Source of the DNA: Zarea fungicola
Taxonomy: Eukaryota > Ascomycota > Sordariomycetes > Hypocreales > Cordycipitaceae
DNA length: 64,000 nt
Reading direction: 5' to 3'
NCBI GenBank assembly: GCA_900169235.1
Contig: FWCC01000091.1
Coordinates: 1 to 64,000, forward strand
Below the pieces are notes generated by a model that saw only the letters and a list, made by a program, of their open reading frames with translations, ran no database searches and had not been told where the DNA came from. Of the stretch, positions 45,501 through 57,056 are shown piece by piece. The position numbers were made by a program, and so were the translations under genes. Within the stretch, counting starts at the first letter, position 1; each line of letters opens with the position of its first letter.

Positions 45501-48500
45501 GGCTGTGAGGAGTGCAAAGTTGCCGTTTAGTCGCTGCAGGGACCCGACCAAATCGTTTATCCGCTCGTCCTCCGAAGGCAAGCATACGACTCCCCCGAAT
45601 GTCCAGGCCATGAGAATGTCGCTAATAGAGACATCAAAGGTGAAGGCAGCGAATTGGAATATGCGGTACGTTGGGTCAATGTTCAAGTCGGTGCCCTTGC
45701 TCAGGACGGCGTTGTATATGCCTCTATGCTCCAGGGTCACACCCTTGGGAACTCCTGTGCTACCAGATGTGTACACAATCCAAGCCGTGTCTTCGGGTCG
45801 GACTGATTCCGAGGGAACAGCAGGATCGCGGCCATCGTATGACTTGGCCAAGTCGGTGAGTGCTGCTTCATTGACAGTTACGCTCCTGAAACCCAGCTCC
45901 TGAAACCTGTCTGCCTTGAACTCGTCACAGAGTACCATGGCTGGACACGAGTCCTGCAGAATGACACTGATTCTCTCCGGCGGCAGTTGAACTCCAAGCG
46001 GCACCACTGCGCCGCCGGCATAGAGAATGGCCAGTATAGCCACCATGGCCCATCGGGACTTGTCCATGCAGAGTCCGACTGATACTTCGGGGCCCACGCC
46101 TCCTTCTGTAATGAGCAGCTGGGCAAGGCTTCTGGCCGCTCCATCAAGCTGCTGATATGTAAGCTCCCCATCCCAGCTGCAGACGGCCTGAGAGTCAGGC
46201 TTGGCTCGAACCGTCTTAATGACCAGGCTATGAACACAGCCAAGGGAGGGCCATTGGCCGGTGAGGTTCCAACCGGCAATCCTATCTAGATCGTACGAGT
46301 TGACCAGAGGAAGATCGCCCAGCGTCTGCTCCTCGGAAGCGGCATTTCCGGCAAGCTGGGTGACGTTGTGCTTGAATTGTTGCAGGACGGCTTGGACCTG
46401 GTCGTCGGGGATGACGGCACTGTCGAACCGAGCTGCCACCTCAGCCTCGCCCTTTCGCTCATCCAATTGGCACAAAACGGAGAGCGGGTAGTCATCGAGC
46501 GCCTCCATCGTGAGGTGTACCTGCTCAAAGCCAGGCATTTCAAGCGACGGGTCGTCCTGGTCCGTATCCGCCGCGGTGTATACGAGGAACAAGTGTCTGG
46601 GGTTGGCCGGGTTGAAGGCGGGAACGAGCCTTTTGATTCTCTGGAGTCCAACGTGCTCAAACGGTATCATCTCCACGCTTCCGCGGTGAACACTGTCCAG
46701 GAAGTCCCGGACCTTTTGCAGGCCGTGTACTTCAACCCGAACAGGGACCGTGGTAAAGGTCGGGGCCGCGAGCTCCGTGATTTCTGCCACAGGCGCCGAC
46801 CGGCCTGAAAGATTGACGGCAAAAACGACGTCTTCGACGCCGGCATATTGGGCTACTGTGAGAGCCCATGCTGCCCTGAGTAAGCTGGGGAATGGCGTGT
46901 GCAGCCCCGCGACTCCGTCTATACGGACTATCTGCTTCATGAGCGAGGTAGGCCTGGGCTCATAGAAGCGAACAGAAGGAAGCGGGGGGAAATCGGTATA
47001 GGAACCAGCACCTGCCAACGTCTGGCTCCAGAATTGCGATGCGGCGCCGAAGTCGGTCTCAAGGACGTAGCGAATGAATCTCGGGTACGGAATAGCCTTG
47101 GGCATCTCACGTCCATGATAAGCCGGTAAGAGGTAGCTCTTCAGTATCTTGCCGATACTCCATTTGTCAAACATGCTGTGGTGGGTGGTCAAGACGAAGC
47201 ACTTGGCCCCTGAGCTCTGCTCCTCAACAATTGCACAGCGGACAAGAGGCTCGCCCGGTTTAAAGCCCGCGACCTTGTCCCCGGCAAGGTAGCTGTCCAG
47301 ATCGCCACCAATGTGCCATACGAGGGGCCCGTCGACCACTGTCTGTAGAAAGCCACTGTTGCGGTCCAGCACAATTCGAGTGCGAAGGATGGGCAGTGTT
47401 TTGGCTACCGCCTCCCATGCAGCCTGGAACCTGGCAACGTCAACGCCCTCCCCTCTGGCTCGGAATACTTGGCGATATGTATAGGCCGTCGGCTGTCTTG
47501 CCGTAATGGCGAACAGCGCTTCCTGCATAGGGGTGCAAGGATACACATCTGTAATCTGGTCCGAGGCCACTTGGCATTGAGCAGCAAAGTCTACCAGTCG
47601 AGATTCAAAGTCGCTGGAAATACTTGGATTCTCCCGCATCAACTCGAAGGGAGCAGGATCCTCCTCTGCTACTTTGACGAGGCCGGCCTCCTGCTCGGTT
47701 TCTAGGATTTGAGCACATTCCTCCAAGATGGGGTACGTAAATATGGACGCAACGGTCAAATGAAGACCGACTTGTCGAGCCGATGCGACAAGTTTCATGG
47801 CCGCCAAGGAGTCGCCACCGAGTCGCGTAAAGTGGTCTTGGTAGCCGATAGAGTCGGCATCGATGGAGAGGACCTCGGCCCATAGCTGCTGAAGCTGCTT
47901 GCCCATCTTGGTTTGAGGGCTTTTCTTGATACCTTCAATAGCAAGATAGCGTTGCAGCAAGGACGAGCCTGACTCGAGATTCGTCAGCAGCTGACGCACA
48001 GCCTTTTTATTTGTCTTGCCAGACGGTGTCAGGGGAATCTTCTTCCAGGGCATAAATGCGGTCGGCACCATGTAGCTTGGGAGCTTGTCTGCCAACCCGT
48101 CCCTGAGGCTACATAGTGCCTTTTGGATCTTGCTAGAAGGCGCAAGAATGGTGACCCCATCAATCTCCTCGGTTTGGTCAGCGTCCAACAGGTCACAGCC
48201 TTGGGTGAAGTCGATGATGGCTACAAGATCATTCGCCTTCTTTCCAGCTTGGAGATCGAACAGATCGACAACAATCGTCTGTGCCCCGGCGAGAAGCTTG
48301 GCGATCCAGTACTCAATCCGGCCCAGGTCAACTCTGTGCCCACGGAACTTGACCTCGCTGCCCATGCGGCCGATGTAAGTGTAGGATCCGTTGGGATTCT
48401 GCTGAACGAGATCGCCTGTCCGATACATTCGCCTTCCGGCGCCATCTAGACCAAGTTGCTTGACGAATCCGGGCTCAACAACGAAGCATTGCGCCGTCAG

Positions 48501-51500
48501 CTCTGGATTGTTTACATAGCCCCGGGCCTGCCAGGAGTTCTCAATGAGAAGCTCACCGGGGATACCAATGGGACACAAGCGGTTGTGGTCGGTGGTGCTA
48601 GTGACCCAAAAGTTACAGTTCTCTAGCGGGTATCCGATAACGGGCGCATCATCGATTCTTTGCATTGGCTTGCCGCAGGACGAGTAGACAGAACACTCGG
48701 ACGGACCATAGATGTTAACCACCTCGGCGTGATCAATCCAGCGCTCGACAACACTTGGCTTGATCAGCTCGCCGGCGACTTGCAGCTGAGTTATGGATGG
48801 CACATCGGCTGGATTGATCATGGATGCCACGGTTGGCGTCAGCACCATCTGGTTGACATTCATGTCCCTGATGGCCTGTGAAAGAGAGTTGACTCGTTGG
48901 TCTTCCGATGGAATGCAGACACATCCTTTGAAGATGAGAGTTGTCATGATTTCCTGTAGAGTGACATCAAACTCATGAGATGCGAACTGGAGCGTGCGGG
49001 ACTCCTTGGACCAACGTGTCGCTCTTCCATGTGCCGGCAGACTCGTGGCAAGACCGCCATGGACCAGGAGGCATCCCTTTGGCAACCCTGTGCTTCCGGA
49101 TGTGTAGACAATCCATGCGGGATGATCGGGGGTAAGAGCCGGGCATATAGTCGCACCCACGATGGGGTCCGGGAGGCTGGCTAACAAAGTGTCATTCACC
49201 TCAACAATACAAGGCCCCGAGCCGGCGAACCTATCCGTGTGTCCTGCATTGGTGAGCATGACAGCTGCTTGACAATCCTCCACGAGAGCCTTGGCTTGCT
49301 CCAGTGGAGACTGCGAGCGCAGCATGACAACGACTCCCCCGGATTCTAGGATACCCAGGATGGACACGACAGTCCACCTGGACTTATCCATGCAAACCGC
49401 CACCCTGGATTCGGGACCTACTCCAAGGCTAAAAAGATGCTGCGCAAGCCTCCTGGCGTTGGCCCAGAGTTCCTTGTATGTAAAGTCGCCGTCCCAGGCA
49501 CAGACTGCTGGCGAGTCTGGCTGTTCTTCGACTACATCCATTATCAGGAAGTGGAGGCAGGTTAAGTCCCGCACCGGTATCCTGGCATTCTGTTTCTTGA
49601 TTTGGGCTAGATCAGTAGAGGTGATTTCTTCCAGGTTGCGCAGTTGCCTGCCGTGGTTGGCCTCGTCGAGGAACTGCGAAACCCAGTGCTCAAACTGGCC
49701 AAGAAGCACAGCCACCTGAGCCTCGCTTACAACGTGGCTGTCAAAACGAGCCTCAAGCTTGATCGAGGCCCCTCGCTGGCTGGGGAGTTGGCACTGAATG
49801 GTGAGAACAAATGTGTCAAACGCGTTCACGGCGGTGTCCACCAGCTCCAAGCCGGGAACCTCGGTGGCTCCCTCTCCGTTCCTAGCATATGGTGGTTCAA
49901 TAACAAGAGCATGGTTGATGTCCGTCGCGGGACGGAGGTCGGGACAAAGGCGTCTGATCTCTTCCAATCCCGTATGCTCAAAGGGTATCATTTCTACTGC
50001 CTGGGACTGTATTGTTCCGAGATAGCTGGAAACCTTTGCTTCCTGATCGAGATGCACTCGAACCGGCACAGTAGCAATGGTGGGTGCGATAAGCTCCGTG
50101 ATCTCCGCGACGGGGGCATTCCGGCCGGCAAGAGTCGCTCCGAAGACCACATCGTTTGTGCCTAGGTATTGAGCTAGAGTCATGGCCCAACCAGCCCTCA
50201 GGACGTCAGCAAGTGAGAACCCAGACCTCGAACGATTGAACACAGAAGTGTTTATCTCGGAGTGAAGCACGGCGGCAGGCTTCGGCTGGTAGAAAGAAGA
50301 CGGCATAGGAGGGAAGGCTGACGGGATATCTCCTCCAAGCTGGTCGCGCCAGTAGGACGCAGTCTCGATCCCGTCATCTTTCATGCGTTGCTGGTACGCA
50401 ATAAACCTCGTGAAGGGGACCGCAGGAGGCACCTCTTCGTGGAGATAAAGAGCCGCCAGTCGCTTATAGAGTAATTGGGCGCTCCAGCCATCGTAGACCG
50501 AGTGATGCGCTGTCCACACAAAATAACGGACACCAGTCGACTTGTCGTGCACCAAAGCGAAACGCATGAGCGGCTGACCATTGGCCATGGAGCATGCTTG
50601 GTCATCTGCAACATACTCCTCCAAGTCATCATGGGTCTGCCATGTGGGAGCCTTCTTAGATAGCACCTGCAAAGATCCTGAGCGATGCCCTAGTAAGATG
50701 TGAGTTCGCATGATGGACGCTTGTTGAACCATGACTTCCCACATTGTTCGGAAGCGCAATAAATCGATGTAATCCGAGAGAGCGTAAGTTTGGCGCACGA
50801 GATACGCCGTCGGGCGTAGCTGCGTGGCAGCCAACATGCTCTGCTGTAATGAGGTACAGGGATAGATATCCTCCATATCTTGGGTGCTCAGGCCGCACTG
50901 GATGGCAATGTCTGCAAGTTCCGCCTCTCTATCGCTCGAGGATGGCTGCCAGAGAGAGAAAGGGGGAGGGTCACTTCGGTCCTCCTCCCCCCCTTGAGCA
51001 GAGTCAACCTTGCCAGCTGCGCTGCGTTCGTCGAGAATTCGTGCAAGGTCTTCCAGTCTAGGAAAGCCCAAGACATCCTTGACAGTCATGTGAATGTGTT
51101 GTAGTCTAGCCATTTCCACCAGTTTGATAGCTAGGAGAGAGTCTCCCCCTCGATAAAGGAAATGGTCGCTTGCTCTGATGGACAAGCTGCTTACGCCGAG
51201 GACATCCGCCCACAGAGCTTTGAGCTTCTGCTCAGTCTTGGTCAGCAACGGCTGGTCATTGTCGCTTGAGTCCTCAGAAACATATTCCTGTAGGGCGGCG
51301 GTGTCCAACTCGCCAACCAACCTGGTAACCATTTTGCGGTCCGTCTTGGCAGACGAAGTCAGGGGAATACGTCGGAAGGGAATGTAGAAAGTGGGAATCA
51401 TGTACGAGGGAAGCTTTGCTTGTAATGTATTCCTCAGCAGGTTGAGTCCTTCGCGAAGCTCATCGGATGCTGGGAGAATCTTCTCTCTACCCCCCAGGGG

Positions 51501-54500
51501 GTTAAAGGCCGTGTGTTTGGAAAATTCAACGGCAGCAAACAAGATGGCACCCGCTGAGGACAATGTGTCATTTTTGTCTGCGGGTAAAAGGCCAACAACG
51601 GCCCGGATTATACCATCGAAGGACTTTATAATCCAGTGCTCGACCTCGGATACATCAAGTCGTTGGCCGCGAATCTTGATTTGCGTGTCTCTTCGACCGA
51701 TATAGCTCATAGAGGAATCGCTGTTCTGCCGCACAATATCTCCTGTTCGGTAGAAGCGTCTTCCGGGCTCAAGCCCTAGTAGCGACGCAAATTCTGGGTC
51801 GTGGACGTAAGCAGTAGCTGTCTTGGCTTCGTCGTTGAGATATCCTCGGGCCAGCAGCGGGCCCTCGATCAATAGTTCGCCCGGAGCTCCTGGAGGGCAT
51901 AGCCGCCCTGGGTTCTGCGGGTCGGTGACCCAAAAGTTCACGTTCATGGGGAAGCCAATATTCGCCAGGTCTCCCACGCTCTGGAGCGGCTTGCTAACAC
52001 TGGCAAATATAGAGCTCTCGGTTGGACCGTAGGCATTGAAGATATCTGCCTTTCCGAGCCAGGCCTCTAATACGCTCGCTCTGACTTCTTCTCCAAACAA
52101 AATCAGTTTTCGAATCATTGGGGCTTCCGTGGGTGTGATGGTTGATGCCATGCTTGGGGTGAGAGAGAGAACGTTTGACTGTAGACGAAGTACTGAACCT
52201 GCCAGGTCGTTGACACGATTAGTCTCATCAGGTATACAGACACAACCTCCATAGATGAGCGTGGTGAATAACTCGAATAGGGACACGTCGAACGTGTGCG
52301 CCGCAAACTGGAGTACCCTGTCCTCTTGAGACAGGTTCAGTGCGATACCATGGGCACGCATGCTAGTTGCCAGGGCTCGATGCTCTACCAATACACCCTT
52401 TGGTGTTCCAGTGGAGCCGGACGTGTAAAAGATCCACGCGGTGTTTTCCGGCTTGGGTCGTGTCTCTTGTGTGGTTGTAGTTGTGGTTGTTATTGTTGTT
52501 GTAGTCGTTGATGATGGGCTTGGTGACTCGTCCCCCATAATGTCGATTATATTCAGAAGCTGGGTGCCCAGTCCAGAAAGTCGGCTGACTTGTTTTCCAT
52601 CGCCAATCACGGCCACGGGGGACGAGTCGGCAAGAATGGCCTGGACACGAGCAATGGGCTCTCCCACCCCGATGGGAACAACAGCACCGCCAGCCCGTAA
52701 GATGGCGAGCATAGCGACCGGCACGAGCTTAGATTTGTCCATACAGACTCCCACTGGGACTTCTGGCCTAACACCAATGCTCACAAGATACCGAGCGAGA
52801 TGGGAGGTGCGTTCATCCAACTCCTCGTATGTCAAGCTGCCATCCCAAGCGTCGATGGCGACAGCCGATAGTTGCTCCTGGCTGCGCTCACTGACCAGCT
52901 CATGGACGCATTGATTCAGACCCTCGGGCACACGAGAGTTTCTCTCTAGAATCTGCTGCTTCTGATCTTCACTGATCAGCTCGAGCCTGGACACAGTGGT
53001 GCCAATGTCTCGGAAGATGGAGTGAAGCGCCTCCTGGAAGGTTTGAAGGAGACGTTGGGCATAGTCTCTATCCATCCGAGATGCCCAGTAATCAAGCGCG
53101 AACTCCAAATCTGCTTGGCCCGCCGAAACGACGAGAGAAATATCATACTGCCAATAGTATCAGATTTCTGTAGCTTGTGGATTCTTTCTGGTGGATTCAT
53201 ACTTACATTTGTAGGGCTAGAGCCTTGGATAAGTTTATAACTCAAGCCCTGAAGACGTCCATCATCCTGAACAAGTCTCCGGCGGAATGACATGACGGTA
53301 TTGCTCCAACGACGAGGAGAAGTGGTGTTGGAAAACTCTGCCTCGTGGGACAGACTGTCTGCGTACTCAGAGTTGACAGCCCTGATGGCATCCAACACGT
53401 ATGTGTCCCCTTCCAAGTTCATGGAGCAAAGCAGTGTGGTGATCAGCGGCCCAACAGCCGTCATTATGCCCTTCACGGGCTTGTTTCTCAGCGAGGAGAT
53501 GTATGAGAAGCACACGTTGTCAACAAGGAGCTGACTGCGCAGCACGACGCCCCAGGCGAGTTGGCAAACACTGACCAAGTTGATCTTGTGCCGTCGACAG
53601 AGCCGGTCCATAGATGCCACGTTGACGGGCATGGTGGAATGAACGGTGTCGAAGCCCTGAAAATCAGCCTCCTCTCGTATGACTGGAAGCATTGTTGCCT
53701 GCGTCTGGGAGAGATATTTCTGCCAGTAATCCGACACATGGGTCTCTCCGGATAGATGCTCGCTGAGCGCGTATTCAGCGTAGGAGAATGCCTTGTCGCC
53801 GGTGCCTCCAGGTCCCACAGCAGCGACACACAGGTCGTTGAGAAGAATTTCGGCAGAGTGGCCATCAGTGATGGCGTGGGAGATGGTTAGCACGATGAGA
53901 CACCGTCCGTAGCCTTCCTGGGTGATGGTCAGATGGTGTGGCACCTCGAACGGTTGAAATTCAACCTTTACCGGCTCGAGAACCCCTGAAATGATGTCGA
54001 TTCGCGGGGTAACTTTCTTGAGAACGACTTGGTCAAAGTGCCCCAGGCGACTTTCGCTCTCGATAAAGACAGTCCTGAGGGACGAGTGCTTCTCGACGAC
54101 TCGGCACCATGACGTAGCCCATTTTGCAGCGTCAATTGATTCGAAAGCGCCCAACGTGGAGGCTCTGGCAGTGAAGCTACACATGTATGCCCCGCTATCC
54201 AGGGAATTGCCCATGAGCATGTTATCCTGTATGGGCGTGCACGGGTAGATGTTGTCAATGTCTGCAAGAGGGTCTTGAGTAATCTGAAGCAGCTTTTGCT
54301 CAAATAAGCGGTCCAGAGAGGGGTAGTCTAGTGATACATGGGGGAAATCGGAGAGCGTGGGCAAAGGTGGACGGCTGGGCAATATTGCGGCAATGTCTTG
54401 TAGATGGCTGACGAACTTGTCGGAATTGCGCTTGAGATCTCTTTCTCCTCCGAACTCGGTACTGCAAACGACCAAGAAGCTCAATTTTGTATCCGTCCAA

Positions 54501-55840
54501 AACGGTGTCATGCAGAGCCCGCCTATTGATCGAGCGACTACCTCGGCAGCATGGCGCCCGGGCACTTGGTCAGTCGACTGCATTACGTTGTTGGATGAGT
54601 TGCCCTTCCGCCCCCTGAGCCGAGTTGTGTCGACGGTGAGAATGTTGTGATGAGAGACATTGTGGACAGAGGACAAGAATGAACGCTGTCTAGAATCCTT
54701 CGCGCTGCGGCACGCATCGACTATGTCTCCAGTGCAGTGGTAGGGTATCTCAACAAGCTCATCAAAGCATCCTATCACACTGTCCCACACGTCATCATCC
54801 TCCTCACGGGGCCGACCATCCCTAATCTCGACATGTCTCACTGGGCCTCGTAATTGTTCTCCAAACGAGGAGGCCAAGGACGCGAGTATCACATCTTGAA
54901 TATCTGTACGCAATGTTCGGTGGCATGCCTCGCTATGAAGTGCTTCCGTCAACTTCAAGCTCAAACTGAAGACCCAAGATGAGACAACTCCGGCTTGCGG
55001 GAATGGGTCTTTCGGCGGCGACTCTGAATTCACCGAGGGTCCAATCGCGACAGCAGATTCGATTTCCCTCTCCGTTCCCTGATTCACTCGCTGGACCCAG
55101 TCGGAGAAGGTGTGAGACTCAGTACTCAAGTCATGAGATCGGGCTGGATAGGCCTGGATATCTTGAAGAAGGATATGCCATGAGTAAGCGTCAAAAGCGG
55201 CCGTGTGTGCTACTAAACCGAGTTTCCTGATCCGGGATCTTTCTCCAAAGAAGAGGACGCTGAGAACCAGTGGGCTTGACGTTGAAACCTCTTCTTGCAG
55301 CCTTCTCACCTGAGCGATGGCCTTGTCATCGGATTCATACGGGACCAAGGTTCCCGAGGGGGGAGGTGTGATGCCTGACAAAACATAGGAATCCTTTTGA
55401 TTGGGCTCCAGGGAAGCGCCGAGAATTGGATGTCTCTCCACCAGCCTCTCCAACATTTGCGTAGCATCAGTGAGGGACATTGGAGTCTCAACATCCAATG
55501 TGAAGCCTTGTGACGACGACCCGAAGATACGGTACAGGCTCTGGAGCTGTGTGTGGGGAAGAGAAACAGATCTGTGATCCATCGCAGTAGCCGATCGCAG
55601 CAACTCTGGGTTAGTTTCGACCAGCTGCCGTGCTAGATCACGCATAGACATGGTCGCGACATAGGCCAGGTCGACGAGGAGACCGAGTTCCCTACATTGC
55701 CCGGCGAAGAAGACTCCTGAGAGCATATCGCCGCCTTGCTCGACGAGCGATTTCTCTGCGTAAATCTCAGATTCGTCCCTTTTTAGGACATGTGATGCCG
55801 CCCTGCACAGCAAGGTTTCGATGCCATTGTGAGGGCCCAT
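42594..55840 (-). CDS. Three-module NRPS with degenerate terminal domains
   Basis: Two exons, 55840-53207 and 53147-42594, with one 59 nt intron (donor GTAAGT, acceptor GGCAG) whose removal gives the continuous block SSPTNYDISLVVSAG; 4395 residues. Domain order with key residues: carrier-like T* (8-75, GGD-Met39 where Ser is needed); epimerase-like E* (about 90-510, H212-T-AAFD217-AYSW, second His lost); C1 (525-960, SHAITDG 654-660); A1 (961-1481); T1 (Ser1548); C2 (HHSVYDG 1759-1765); A2 (2074-2591); T2 (Ser2658); C3 (HHSMFDK 2867-2873); A3 (3183-3686); T3 (Ser3750); terminal C (SHAIYDA 3967-3973); T* (GGD-Leu4335). All three A domains keep FDV and the GKT/AKT lysine. No thioesterase; the terminal C probably cyclises or releases. 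A1 carries a poly-Thr insert. Divergent from an HR-PKS, so polyketide-primed tripeptide synthesis is the likely task (inference). Confidence 0.9.
52470..52508. repeat. Trinucleotide tract coding poly-Thr inside NRPS A1
   Basis: On the minus strand ACA/ACC/ACT/ATA codons give a run of 12 Thr and one Ile, placed between the A2 and A3 core motifs of the first adenylation domain, a surface-loop position. It is a length-polymorphic type of repeat. Confidence 0.85.
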
Positions 55841-55962
55841 TTTGTGCTTGGACAGCTTGAAAAAGCGGCTGCAACGCTAGAGTGTCACTCACTATGGCAA
55901 CAACCAAAATGTGCATACAATAAAAGGCGTAGGACAGCCCAGAAGCAGCTTTCAAGTGAAAA

Positions 55963-55979
55963 ATATATATATATATAAT
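55963..55979 (-). promoter_or_regulatory. AT run, possible NRPS TATA region
   Basis: Alternating AT tract about 125-140 bases before the NRPS ATG on the minus strand; it could serve as the TATA region or be a plain microsatellite. Confidence 0.35.
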
Positions 55980-57012
55980 TTATTGGTTGTATTGAGCCTT
56001 GGGAATGTTGTTAAATTCAGTTGAGTGTAATTGAGTGTACGGAGTATACTACCGTCGTCTTGTTGATCCAGTGGCAATACAAAGCGGGCGGCCGTTTCAC
56101 GCCGAGCACTTGCACGTTTACTACAGGGGTCCGTATTAGGGCGTACGGTTTTTTTTGGCCTTGTATTCCGTACTCCGTAGAAGGTGTGCATCGAGCACTA
56201 AGGGGGCTGTAGCTAGGGTGTCTGTCGCCGGGGTATTAACGGGGCATTTGATGCCGCGAAAAAGGGTACTTCTGTCTCCCGTGCGGTCTGGGCCAGCCTT
56301 GTGAGAAACTTGACAAGGCTATAAACTTTTGCCCATGTACTCCGTAGTATCTGTACATTGTTCGTCGGCTTTCCTAGTACAAGAGATGGCGTGTCGAGAT
56401 GGCGTGTTCCGTCGGGAATGTCCACTTATGGCAAGGCGCGGGCGTCGGACATGGTTCCGGATCTACTTGGTTTAGCAACCGCCGGTTCTCAACTGCTCAC
56501 AAATATGAGTACACCTGTCATCCAAGTATGGTAGAAGGATTCACTCATGCAAAGTCAGCCTTGGCGAACCTTGGCGAGCCTTGACTAGGGTGCTAGAGGA
56601 GGCTACGGCAGGTATACGGTGTCCTCTACTTCGTATGGAGTAGAGTAGAAGGATTACCTTGCCTTGAGAAGGATTCTTGTTAAATTTACGGTGGCGTGCA
56701 ATGCATCCTCGGTTAAAGCGATAACTCGCTACAGTGGTTACATACATGGCAGACAAGGCCCGTCTTCAATAAGGCTCCAAGCTTAGCCTTCTCTTTTTGT
56801 AGCTATTTTGTAAACAAAAGTTCCCACTACGAAAGGAGGATGACGGAATTATACTGGGTATGCAGGCAAACTACAGAGTACAGAGTGTTGGTGGCGTCGA
56901 CCCCCTGCGAGGGAGCTAGCCAACCGTCATACTCAAACTCTTGCAATAAGCACCAACTATGGCATGGCGTTGGGAGAGTCAATGGCTTGTTTTGTCACGC
57001 AGAACAGGAATT

Positions 57013-57056
57013 NNNNNNNNNNNNNNNNNNNNNNNNNNNNNNNNNNNNNNNNNNNN
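57013..57056. other. Assembly gap (44 N)
   Basis: Run of unknown bases; the true length of missing sequence is not known. Frames on either side are short, so no known gene is cut by it as assembled. Confidence 0.98.

Noticed and set aside
42594..53108. Two separate NRPS genes
   Set aside because: The two long frames overlap at 52976-53108 and are joined in frame by a consensus 59 nt intron inside a conserved condensation-domain end; one gene is the simpler reading.
42600..55800. Many plus-strand open frames across the NRPS
   Set aside because: They mirror the codon pattern of the GC-rich minus-strand gene and show no domains.
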